In this document: piece by piece, positions 1-9,700 of the stretch | Numbering within the stretch: position 1 is the first letter of the stretch | How the letters are laid out: every line of letters starts with the position of its first letter | Assembly: GCA_040380145.1 (NCBI GenBank) | Contig: JBEIJQ010000109.1 | Location: forward strand, 1 to 10,626 | Direction: 5' to 3' | Length of the DNA: 10,626 bases | Source of the DNA: JBEIJQ01 sp040380145 | Lineage (GTDB): Bacteria; Bacteroidota; Bacteroidia; Chitinophagales; Saprospiraceae | Made by a program: the position numbers and the translations under genes | The notes under the pieces: model-generated | Databases searched by the model: none | Told to the model about the DNA's origin: nothing | The model's input: the letters and a program-made list of their open reading frames with translations, nothing else

Positions 1-164
1 CACTTGCCGTCCATGAAAAATTCCTTCACCACCACCGTGCGCCCCAGCGAAGTCTGTGTGGCCTTGTAGGTGATCCCGAAACCGCCCTGGCCGAGCAGGG
101 TGTCGATCCGGTAACGATCATTGGACAGCAGGGTGCCGATGGGCAGGGTGTGCGTTTGTTGCAT
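1..164 (-). CDS. Hanks-type serine/threonine protein kinase, N-terminal fragment (cut by window edge)
   Basis: Only the first 54 codons are visible; the frame is open at the left edge. The protein begins MQQTHTLPIG. It carries the kinase glycine-rich ATP loop GQGGFG (residues 25-30, GxGxxG) followed by ITYKA, and then the VAIK-type lysine in VVVKEFF (Lys47). Spacing and wording match subdomains I and II of bacterial eukaryote-like Ser/Thr kinases, which phosphorylate proteins using ATP. The catalytic loop, DFG motif and any membrane or sensor domains lie outside the window, so activity and substrate cannot be judged. The ATG at 162-164 is chosen because a TAnnTTTG box lies 17 nt upstream and about 20 residues precede the ATP loop, which is normal for the family. 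It is on the same strand as the giant secreted protein gene but is separated from it by a terminator and 557 bp. A functional link to that protein is unproven. Confidence 0.9.
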   Translation of the reverse strand, partial: MQQTHTLPIGTLLSNDRYRIDTLLGQGGFGITYKATQTSLGRTVVVKEFFMDGK

Positions 165-181
165 GGAATATAGAATTTTTG

Positions 182-208
182 CAAAAATAATTTTTTGTTT
201 GGGAAAAA
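182..208 (-). promoter_or_regulatory. Candidate Bacteroidota-type promoter of the kinase gene
   Basis: On the minus strand, TATTTTTG at 189-182 matches the Bacteroidota -7 consensus TAnnTTTG and is followed by C. It ends 17 nt before the kinase ATG, which predicts a short leader of about a dozen bases. The expected -33 TTTG element is weak: only a T-run (minus strand of 204-208) sits about 19 nt upstream. No strong Shine-Dalgarno sequence is seen, which is usual in this phylum. The sequence is AT-rich, so a chance match is possible. Confidence 0.4.
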
Positions 209-266
209 TGCAGGTGTTTATAAAGAAGCGCTTTGGGGCTGGAATCGGGATTTTGACCATTTGGGG

Positions 267-400
267 CAAAATTGTCATTGGAATCGTCGTGCCCGACTAA
301 TTTGTCTGAATCAGGATTTACAGGATTTTAGGATTTGCAGGATTTTTTTCGCACCTGTTGACCGGTAAGATTTCCTTACAAGGGGATTTTCGATTTTCTA
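267..400. repeat. Direct intergenic repeat, copy 1 (AGGATTT-rich)
   Basis: First of two copies, aligned without gaps to 417-550 at an offset of exactly 150 bp. By hand count there are about 20 mismatches in 134 positions (roughly 85% identity). The core is a GTCTGAATC lead followed by four AGGATTT heptamers starting at 313, 322, 330 and 339 (spacing 9, 8, 9). Then comes a T-run and a small inverted repeat GTAAG/CTTAC (365-369 and 375-379). No open frame explains it. It looks like an interspersed non-coding element rather than a coding repeat. Confidence 0.85.
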
Positions 401-416
401 TATCCTCAAATCATCA

Positions 417-550
417 CAAAATTGTCATAGTGAACGTCGTGCCCGCCTCTTTTGTCTGAATCAGGATTTTCAGGATTCAAGGATTTTCAGGATTTTTTTC
501 GACCCTGTTGAACGGTAAGATTTCCTTATAAGTCGCTCTTCGATTTTCGA
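417..550. repeat. Direct intergenic repeat, copy 2 (AGGATTT-rich)
   Basis: Second copy of the element at 267-400. The heptamers start at 463, 472, 480 and 489 with the same 9-8-9 spacing; the second heptamer carries a change (AGGATTC). The small inverted repeat is kept, with its outer pair changed to a wobble (GTAAG/CTTAT at 515-519 and 525-529). Identity to copy 1 fades after about 550. Confidence 0.85.
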
Positions 551-653
551 TGGCATCTTCTATATTTTTTAGCCTGTATTTCAGCCTTTTGCAACCAGCA
601 ATTTCCAATATCGGACAATAGAATTTTTTTCCCAATGACCATTTTGGGCTCCC

Positions 654-688
654 AAAAAAAAACCGCCCCGGCACATTGCCGGGACGGT
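654..688 (-). terminator. Intrinsic (Rho-independent) terminator of the giant surface protein gene
   Basis: On the minus strand a 12-bp stem, ACCGTCCCGGCA against TGCCGGGGCGGT with one G-T wobble, closes a 3-nt ATG loop (662-688). An unbroken T-run follows (654-662, overlapping the last base of the stem). It starts 33 nt after the TGA of the giant gene, a typical distance. The opposite strand has no T-run after the hairpin, so it is probably one-directional. Confidence 0.93.
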
Positions 689-721
689 CTTTGTCTTTGG
701 GCTCTTCACGCCGACCGATGA

Positions 722-3700
722 TCAATTTCGCGCCACCACGATCTGCTTCGTGACCACCGCATCGCCGCTCACGACCCGCAGGAGGTAAGTGCCGGCGCTC
801 ATGGCACCGAGATCGAACTGGGCCAGGTTGGCGCCGTTCAACTGCTCGGAGGCTATCAGGCGGCCCTGCAGGTCGAACACCTGGGCATAACCGGACACTT
901 CCCGATCAAACGAAAGCGTGAACGCTCCATCGCTCGGGTTAGGGAATACCTTGAAATCCAAAGGATTGCCCGCCTCGATTCCGGATTGGAAAGTCAAGCG
1001 CGGCAACACGCCGGTGAACTCAAAGGCCCCCATGTCCACGCCCAATCCTTGCGGACGGGCCGTACCATCAATATCCACCGTCGGAGCGCCGACGGCCGTA
1101 CCGGCATCGAGTGCCGGTGACCCGGCGGAGAGATGGAAATCGCCGTTGGTTTCGTCCACGAACAATGCGTCCCCGAAGATCACGCCCGCGCCGCAGTTGA
1201 GCGATCCCGTACCGGACGCGTGGGCCGCACAAGAAGGCAGGTCGAGCAACGAGTACGAAACATTGGTCACGGCAGACGGATCGGCATTCCAGAAGGCTTT
1301 GCCGCCCACGTTGAAAGTCGTGTTTTGGCGGAAAATCGAGTTCGTGACGGTTACTGTTCCGCCAGTGGTCACCGCACTGTTGAAAATGGCCGCTCCGTTG
1401 CCGTTGCACATGTTGCCGAAGAAAGTGCAGTTGTTGACCGAAGTCGAGCCCACGGTATTGATCAGCAAGGTCTGGGCGATCGCACCGCCGGAGTTGTTGG
1501 GCGCAACGTTATTGGCAAACAGCGAATTGGAAACGGACAGTTGACCGGTGGTTCCCGCCACATTGGCGCTGCTGGTGGTCTGCAGGATGGCTCCGCCGCG
1601 TCCCGTGGCATAGTTTTCGAGGAATCTCGACCGGGCAACGGTCAATCGGCCGGTGGCACCGCGAGTCACTTGGTTGGTAAGCACCCCACCGTCTTTGGCC
1701 CCGTTGGCATAGAAAGTGCACCTGTTGACAGTGGTCTGGTTGTTGGCACCGGCCAATTCACTGTACACGCAAACCGCCCCCGCGAAGGTCGTCACGGAGT
1801 TGCCCTCAAAATAACTGCTGTCGATCAGACTGTTCAAAATACCCGCGCTGGCATAGTTGAAAATAGCCCCCGCAGTCGATGCCGAGTTCGTGATGAAAGT
1901 CGAACCACCGAAATTGCAGGTCAGGGAACCTCCTCCGCGCACGTAATTGTGGCAAACGCCGCCGCCCGCTCCGGCAGAATTGTTTTGGAAAAGGCTACCG
2001 GTAATGTTCACCTCGGCGAGTCCGGTGGCATTTACCCAGTTTTCGATGGCACCGGCCTTTTGCGTAGTGCTGTTGCCCGTGAACGTACAGTTGGTGATCG
2101 TGGTATTGATGCGTCCGTTGGTCTGGGTCAACGAATACAGGGCTCCTGCCGACGTAGCGCTGTTGTTTTGGAAGAAAACATTGTTGAAAGTCGGGTTGGT
2201 ACGCCCTCCGCCCTGCGCGAGGATATAACCGCCGGCACCTCTGTTGGCCGAATAGTTGTTGATGATTCGGCAATTCTGTATCGTCGGGCTTGAAACGGCC
2301 GTCGCTGTGGTGGCTTGGATGCAGAATCCGCCGCCGTTGGCCGACACCATATAAGCATCCCGTACATGGAATCCATCCACCGTGACATTGGTACCCACAT
2401 TGTTGGCATAGACCAGTCGCGCGCAGTTGTCGGTATTCACGCCTTGAACTCCGATATCTCCCGATAGGTTGGTGATGTTGGTTTCCCAGTTCCGGTCAGT
2501 CAGTTGGCAGCCGCCGGATTCCGAGAAGCCCCCATACAGGGAAACATTGGCTTTGAGCGTGAAAGTGGAGGTTTTCAATGCTCCCGGACGGTAGGTGCCC
2601 TGGGCGACCCAGATCTGCTTGCCAGCGGTGGCGGCGGTGAGTGCGCTAGACAGACTCACGTAAGCGTTCGCCCAAGAGGTGCCGTTGTTGGCCCCGACGG
2701 CGTTGTCGTTCACATAGATCACGTTGGCGGGCGCCGTGACGGCCGTGGCCACCACGTTCGTAGAGCAAGTGTTGCCGCTTTCGCTGACCGTGACACTGTA
2801 CGTGCCCGATGTATTGACGCTGATGCTCGCCGTGGTGGCACCGGTCGACCAAAGATAGTCGGTGGGCACACCGGCCGAACCGGCCGTCAGGACGGTCGAA
2901 CTGCCGGCACAGAAGGTGACCAATCCATTGGGCGAAATCGTCGGTGTACAACCGCAGTTGGTGTACGCCACCGAATGCGTGGCCGAACTTGTGCAGCCAT
3001 GCGCATTGGTGATGGTGACGCCGTACACGCCCGGAGAGGAAACGACGATGTTGGAAGTCGTTTCCCCGGTCGACCACATCATCGTTCCATCGCCCGAAGC
3101 TGTCAAAGTAACAGCAGATCCGAGACAGGTGGTGTCTTGCCCTTCAATGGACGCTTCTACGCCCGGGCCGCAGAGCGGATCCGCACAATCCGTCAAGCCA
3201 TTCAGATCATCGTCGATGCCGTTGTCGCAGGTTTCGGCGGGACAGACCGTTACGGTGGTACCGGCAGAAGCGGTGCAACTGCCGGCTGTGGCCGTCACCG
3301 TGTAAACACCCTGCTGGGAAACCGAAATCGACTGCGTCGTGGCACCGTTAGACCAGAGATAAGCACTGCCACCACTGGCCGACAAGGTCAACTGATCGCC
3401 CGCGCCGCACAGTTCGGTGTCGGCCGCGTTGATCGCCACCAAGGGAGTTCCCACCGTGATCTGCACCGTATCGGTCTGGCCGGGGCAAGCACCGTTGGCC
3501 GGTACCGTCCAAACAAAGGTGTTCGCGCCATTGGACAACCCGCTCACGGCAGAAGTCGGACTAGCGGCGTTGGCGAAGACGCCCGTACCGGAGGCAAGGC
3601 TCCACGAGCCTGTTCCGGTGGCCGCCAAGATGGCCGAGGTTGCGCAGACCGTTTGATCGGCCCCTGCATTGGCCATCACCGGTTGATCCACCGTCACATT

Positions 3701-6700
3701 GGCAGAAGCCGTGGCCGTGCATCCGAACGAGTTGGTACCCGTCACGGTATAGGTGGTGGAAGCAAGTGGCGCGTCCGTTCCCGTGGAGGCACCGTCGTTG
3801 GCGATGGCCCCCCATTGGTAGGTCGCCGCGCCAGAGGCCATCAGGGTGACCGTTCCGCCCGCGCAGATCGCCGGAGCGGACGGGGTCAGTTGGGTATTGG
3901 GCAACGGGTGGACCGTCACGGTATGAGTGGCGGTATCGGTACAGCCGTGGGCATTGGTAACGGTGGCACTGTAGGTGCCCGTTGCTGCAACGACGATCGC
4001 AGCGGTCGTTTCTCCCGTGGACCACAGGATCGTTCCGTCGCCCGAGGCCGTCAGCGTGGCCGAGACGCCCGCACAGAAAGAGGAAACACCGGAAATCGAA
4101 GCGTTTTGCGCAGCGGCACAATCCGAATCCGAACAATCCGTCAAACCGTCCGCATCGTCGTCGAGACCATTGCCGCAGATTTCGGTCTGGCAGGCCGTGA
4201 CGACCATGCTCGCCGTGGCCGAACAGCCCCCGTTGCTCACCGTCACCGTGTAGGTTCCAGCAGCGGAAACATGGATCGTCGAAGTGGTTTCACCAGTGGA
4301 CCACAGGTAGGACAATCCTCCTCCCACGATCAAGGTTGCCATGTCGCTCGCGCCACATACAACGGTATCCAAACTATAGAATGCAATAGTCGGATTGTTC
4401 ACCAAGATCAAAACGGTGTCCGTGGCCGGCCAGCAAGAGCCGTTCGTGGCGGTCCAGACCAAGTAGTTGGCTCCGTGGGAAAGGCCGTTTACGATGGTCG
4501 TCGGATCGTGCTCGTCCACAAAAACAGCCGTGCCGCCTGGGGCATTGCTCCAAGTTCCGGTACCAAAGGTCAACGGAACGGCCGCCAATTGGGTGGTTGT
4601 ATCGCAGACCGTTTGATCGGGGCCCGCGTACACCAAAGGAAATCCGATCACTTGCACCAAGAACGAAGCCGTACTGGAATTGCCGGCCGCATCGGTGGCC
4701 GTGTACACCACGACCGTGCTGCCCGCGCTGAAAGTATCCCCGGACTGGTGGTTGGAAGTCAGCGAGGAAACTCCGCAATTGTCAATGGCTTGGACCGCTC
4801 CCCAAGTGATCACCGGCGGACAAATTCCCTGATCTGCCGTGTAGGTGATGCTGCCCGGCAGATTGAAGATCAGGGGCGCTTGATTGTCGGGAACCACGCC
4901 GATCTGGACGCCCATCGTCACCAACAATCCGTTTGCGTCGGTGACGCTCACCGTGTAAAGACCGGTTCCGGCGATCAGGGTCGGCCCAACCTGGCCATTG
5001 CTCCAAAAATAGTTGAACGGAGCCACAGCGCTGGCCGTATCCGTCACAGTGACCACCGCTTGGCCGTCTTCCTCTCCGATGCAAGATTCCGGCGAACTGC
5101 TCACGCCGAGGACAAACCCACCGATGAGGGTCGATGTGTCGTTGTCGTCGTAGGTGTATTCGAGGGTGGACGAATTGATGATTTCGGCCAAGATCGTCGT
5201 GGAATTGTCGGTGACCAGCCAATATACCGGCGGAGCCACCACCGCGCTGTCGTTGGCGGGCACGCTGACATGCGCCTGTCCGATCAAAATGGTATCGAGT
5301 TGATCGTTGATGTACGAATAAACCACATCGGCTTCGCAATCCACATCGCCCGAGTTTCCGATCCTGGTGACCAGTTCGATGTATTCTCCATTGGCGGGAT
5401 TGGTGTTGCTGGCCTGAAGCACTTGGAAGAAAAGATTGGCCGATTGGCCGACCACCACGGCACGGGTGGCCTTGTTGTTCAATTCCTGCACCTCGGCGAT
5501 AACGGAATCTGCGTCGATGAACACCCGGGCCACGTGCACGCCTTGTACGGTGGAAGACCACGGTTTGGTGAAACTCACCGTGTTGAAATCCCCGTGCATC
5601 AGACCGGGCACCATCAAGGAGTCGTGGCGCGTGTTGTCCAAAATCAACAAGAACTTCATCATGTCGTTCACATTGTTGTAGCCGATGTTTTCATAAGTCA
5701 CATCGAAAGTGATGGGCTCGGAAATATCGGGGTTCAACAACGACGGGTTGATGTACTGCGAAAGCACGCGCATATCGGGATCGTCCACGATCACCAGGTC
5801 GACGATGAGCTGGTTATTGGTCTCGTCACATTCCGCGTACACGCTGTTGGGGTCGGAAGTCATGCGGACTTGATAGGTGCCCGCTTGGGAGAAAGCATAA
5901 GGCAGAGCCAAAAACACGCCTTGCGGACAGTAGCAATTGAGCTCCACGTTGTTTCTAGTGGCCGTTCCGATGGGAGTCCAAGCGGGAATGCCCGGCCCCA
6001 TCACTTCGAACAGTACATCGACCGAACTGGCGTCGTACAGATGTTGTACATCGAGACCGATGTAAAAACTCACCGGCTCGTTGATCTGATAGGTTCTGTT
6101 CCAAAAGTTTGTCCAACACATCGGTACCGGCGCGTATTCATAACACATGTTGTCGGCAATCGTGTTGTCCAAATCGTTCGATTCGAACACCTCGTTGAAC
6201 ACATCGGCGACCAAAGTCAGGGTGGTGGTAGCGGGAGCGGGCGCGATCACGCCAGGAACCGTGAGCACCGTTGACTGGCCAGGGTTCAAAGTTCCGGGGA
6301 ACACCACTGGATAGGTGATGTTCAAGCCTCCGCTCAGCACGAAATGCACCGTAAAGGGCCCCACTGCGGGTGAGTTGCCGGAATTTTGCAAAGTACCTAC
6401 CAATGTAGTGGACACCCCAGCGTTGGGATCCTGGGGCTGAACATCGAAATTCTCGCAACCCGCCCAAGTCAAGTTCGCTTGGCAAGCGATTACCGAGAAA
6501 TTGAACACGCCCACATTGTTGATTTCGGAACATTCGGAGATAACGCCGCCCGTAATCGTGGGTATATCGCAACGGAGCACGAAATAATAACTGCCGGGGG
6601 CGCCTATGATGTTGGGGACGGTGATCTGATCGATTTCGCCCGGCTCCAAATTAGTTTCCGTCTTAGACCATACTCCCATGCTCACTCCTCCACCGGTAAA

Positions 6701-9700
6701 GAGTTCTGCTTCCACCGTAAACGGACCGCCGGTTGCGACGGTACCCGAATTTCTATACGACAAATACCAGTTGTTGAGATTGCACAGGTAGAAAAAAGTC
6801 TGCGGACCTGCCCAAGGAACGATATCGGGGCAGGCCGGCAAAACCGTCAAGGAGCCGCAGCGGTGGTTGTTGGCATCGCTGGTCTCGACCACCAAAAGCG
6901 TGGCGTCGGCGTGCGCACAAACCGTGTATGTACCGGTGGCCGGGAAATTCATCAACTGGGTGTAGGTGAAGGTGGCGCCCGCCGCCAAAGGAGGCACTAT
7001 CACCGGAACCAGTGCCGGAGCGCCGCCGGTCTGCGTCAAGGTCAACAGCGTGTTGATGGTCGTGGGTGCGCAACCGAAATTGGTGACTGTGACCGTCAAG
7101 GTGGAATTGCCGGGACCGATCAAGGGATTGGGCGAAAAAGACACTTCGGGCACCAGATCGGGCAAACAAGGCGGCGCATTGACCACGAAATTGTCGGTAA
7201 ATGTACCCGTCAAAGTGTAATCGGTCACCTCTCCGGAAATCGTGTACAATCCCGGCGGGATCGGGGTCGGGAAGGTGTGGCTGAATTGTCCGTAGGAATT
7301 GGTATAAACGCTGTATTGTGCCCCGGTCTCCACGATCTCGAAATCGACCGTTGCTCCGGCGCAGCTGGAATCCTGCAAGGGAACGGCCGTGCCCGTGTAG
7401 TAGCAGGTTCCAGACAAGGTGGTCCATTGGTTGGGGGCCGACCAAGATACCGGCGGAGTCACGTTCGTATAGCAGATGATGGTGCCCGGCAGATTGAAGT
7501 TGCCGTTGACAAATGGACGGATCGCGCGGTTGTCCAACTCGTTGGGCTCGGCGATTGCATTTGTCCAATCGATGAACACCTCCATCGGGCACCAAGCCGG
7601 CACCAACGGTGTGGTGATGGTCCAAGTCACCGTGGTCGTTCCGTGGGCGGGCACCAAGTTCACCAATTGGTCGGGATAGCTGATCAGAGGATCATACTGA
7701 TTGACCAAGTGCACATAAAAGTTGGTCGCGTCAAAATCAGAATAGTTGTGCACCACCGCGCTGACCGTGATGGATTCGCCTGGAACGGGGTGCGGATTGC
7801 TGAACGTGATGTCGTTGGCAAAAATCGAAATGTCCACCGAATCGACCACATTGGGATAGTCGAACGGGCCGAAAGTGGTCGTGCAACCGGCGGCGTCCGT
7901 GGCGATTATACGGGTCTGGTAGTTGATCCCCGTGGCCAATCCGCTGGTGTTCACCAAATACAGTTTTCCGTTCAATACATTCAAGTCGGAGGGATCTGCT
8001 TCCAACATCACGAGGCTGCGGTCGTTCGGATTGGCAAAAAATCCGTTCCCTTCATAATCCAAAATCGCCCGCGGGTAAGAAGCCTGCGGCAGATCGCCGT
8101 CCGCGTCGTAATACACCACTTCAAAGAAGTAGTCCATGTAAGGATCCCCGTTGATGGGATTGACCACCGAGGCAACAAAGCCTGGGTTGCCGGAATAAGT
8201 CAAAGAAGGCGCTTGGTTGTTGACCGTCACGGTCATATCGGCAGTGCCGGTGCAACCGCTCGCGCTGGTCGCCGTCACCGTGTAGGTCGTGGTCAACAAG
8301 GGGCTGACCGTTATGGATTGCCCCGTTTGACCGTTCGACCAAGCATAGGTGTTGCCATCCGAAGCCAAGAGCGTCACCGAGTTGCCGCCGCAGATGCTCG
8401 GACTGCTCGGCGTGATGGTGGGTGCCGGATTCGGCGAGGCGTAAATGGTACGGCTTGTAGAGCCCGTACAGCCGTTCGCATCCGTCACCGTCACCGTATA
8501 AGTGGTATTGACCACCGGACAAATATTGATTGTTTGGGTCACCGCTCCGGTGGACCACAGATAGGCTGTGCCGACCGATGCCGAGATTTCGGCGCAGGAA
8601 CCCACGCAAATGTTTGCCCCGCCGGGCACCAGCGTGGTGGGGGCAAACAAGATTTCGTTCACGGCCATTTGGACCGAGGTCGTACAGCCGTTGGCATGGG
8701 TGACCGTCACGCGATAGTTGCCCGTGCCGGATGCCGTGATCGCCGGGGTCAAGGCACCGGTGCTCCAAACGTACGAGTCTCCCCCACTGGCCGTCAGGAC
8801 AACCGAACCTCCGGCGCAGAAAGTCGTCGGACCGGAAGCCGTGATCGCAGCCGTCGGATTGCTGTTGACCGTGACCGTTGTTTCGGCCGTACCGGTGCAA
8901 CCGTTCACGTCGCTCACCGTCACGGCATAAGTGGTGGTCGTAGCCGGACATACGTTGACGGTGGCACCGAAAGCCCCGTTGGACCAATGGTAAACCATCC
9001 CGCCAGTCCCCGTCAAAACGGTGCACCCCCCGGCGCAAATCGCGGCCGGCAAAGCCGTGGCGGTCGCCATCGGATTGCTGTTCACCGTGACCATCTGCGC
9101 CGCGGAAGCCGTGCAACCGTTTTCGTCGGTGGTGGTCACCGTGTAATTGCCCGAAGCGGATACCGTGATCGTCTGCGTATTCGCACCATTGGACCAAGCA
9201 TAGGAAACCGCCGCCGGAATCCCATTCGCCGTCAAGTCCACCGATCCGCCGTCACAAAGCGAGGTAGCCCCCGATGGAGCGATGCCGACCGAAGAAGCAT
9301 TGACCGTGACCGTCTGTTGGGCCGATGCGGAGCAGCCATTGGCATCCGTCACAAAAACAGTGTACACGCCGCTGGCAGAAACCGTGACGGCTTGCGTAAC
9401 CGCTCCATTGCTCCAAGCGTAGGAAACACCGCCCGCAGCCGTCAAATCCACCGAACCGCCACTGCAGAACACCAACGGGCCGGAGGGCGAGATCAAAGCA
9501 ATGCTGGCGGGATGCACGGTGACTTCCATGGAAGCGGATGCCGTACAGCCGTTTGCGTCGCTCACCGTCACCGTGTAGGTGGTGGTGGCCGCCGGACAGA
9601 CCAGAACGGTTGCATCGGCCATGCCGTTGGACCAAACGAAAGAAACGCCGCCGGTCGCCGTCAGATTGATACAGGCGCCGTAGCAAATGATCGGTGCCGC

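Larger units (their letters stand above)
165..721. other. Intergenic region between the giant gene and the kinase gene
   Basis: This AT-rich 557-bp gap holds the candidate kinase promoter (182-208), two direct copies of a dispersed-type repeat (267-400 and 417-550) and the terminator of the giant gene (654-688). An 82-codon minus-strand frame (477-725) overlaps the giant gene's stop codon. It reads straight through the terminator hairpin and one repeat copy, so it is very unlikely to be a gene. The stretch 551-653 shows no convincing feature. No tRNA, rRNA or recognisable small RNA is seen. Confidence 0.75.
2726..4642 (-). other. Second Ig/PKD-like cluster with two Asp-rich motifs
   Basis: Residues 1985-2623. 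Two PKD-like domains open with AGPDQTVC (1990) and AGADQTVC (2310). Around them are Ig-like domains with the WS[TN]G and YTVTV signatures, which end in NGGC, NAHGC, SFGC or GSC. Two short Asp-rich motifs sit in between. The segment is largely two versions of one module: PKD-like, Ig-like, Asp-rich motif, Ig-like. It sits directly before the beta-helix. Confidence 0.8.

Noticed and set aside
267..550. Possible CRISPR, iteron origin or insertion sequence in the intergenic region
   Set aside because: There are only two long imperfect copies, no transposase or terminal inverted repeats, and no replication gene nearby; heptamer spacing alone does not support an origin.
631..660. Second hairpin just beyond the terminator (CCCAA...TTGGG)
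   Set aside because: Only about 5 bp of stem with an 8-nt loop; too weak to call.
477..725. 82-codon minus-strand frame overlapping the TGA of the giant gene by an ATGA junction
   Set aside because: It translates through the 12-bp terminator hairpin, its T-run and most of one intergenic repeat copy, and its composition is unlike any known family. The ATGA overlap appears to be coincidence.
1133..2293. 386-codon plus-strand open frame opposite the beta-helix
   Set aside because: Antisense shadow in the same mirrored frame; no recognisable motif and no promoter or separate terminator.
1016..2725. Pectate lyase enzyme
   Set aside because: The fold signature is present but the usual catalytic Asp/Arg/Lys arrangement is not evident, and the ending matches choice-of-anchor-Q proteins of unknown function.
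2504..6274. 1256-codon plus-strand open frame
   Set aside because: It is the exact codon-mirrored antisense of the giant gene. It is rich in Arg, Gly and His with no domain, whereas the minus strand gives well-known domains throughout.
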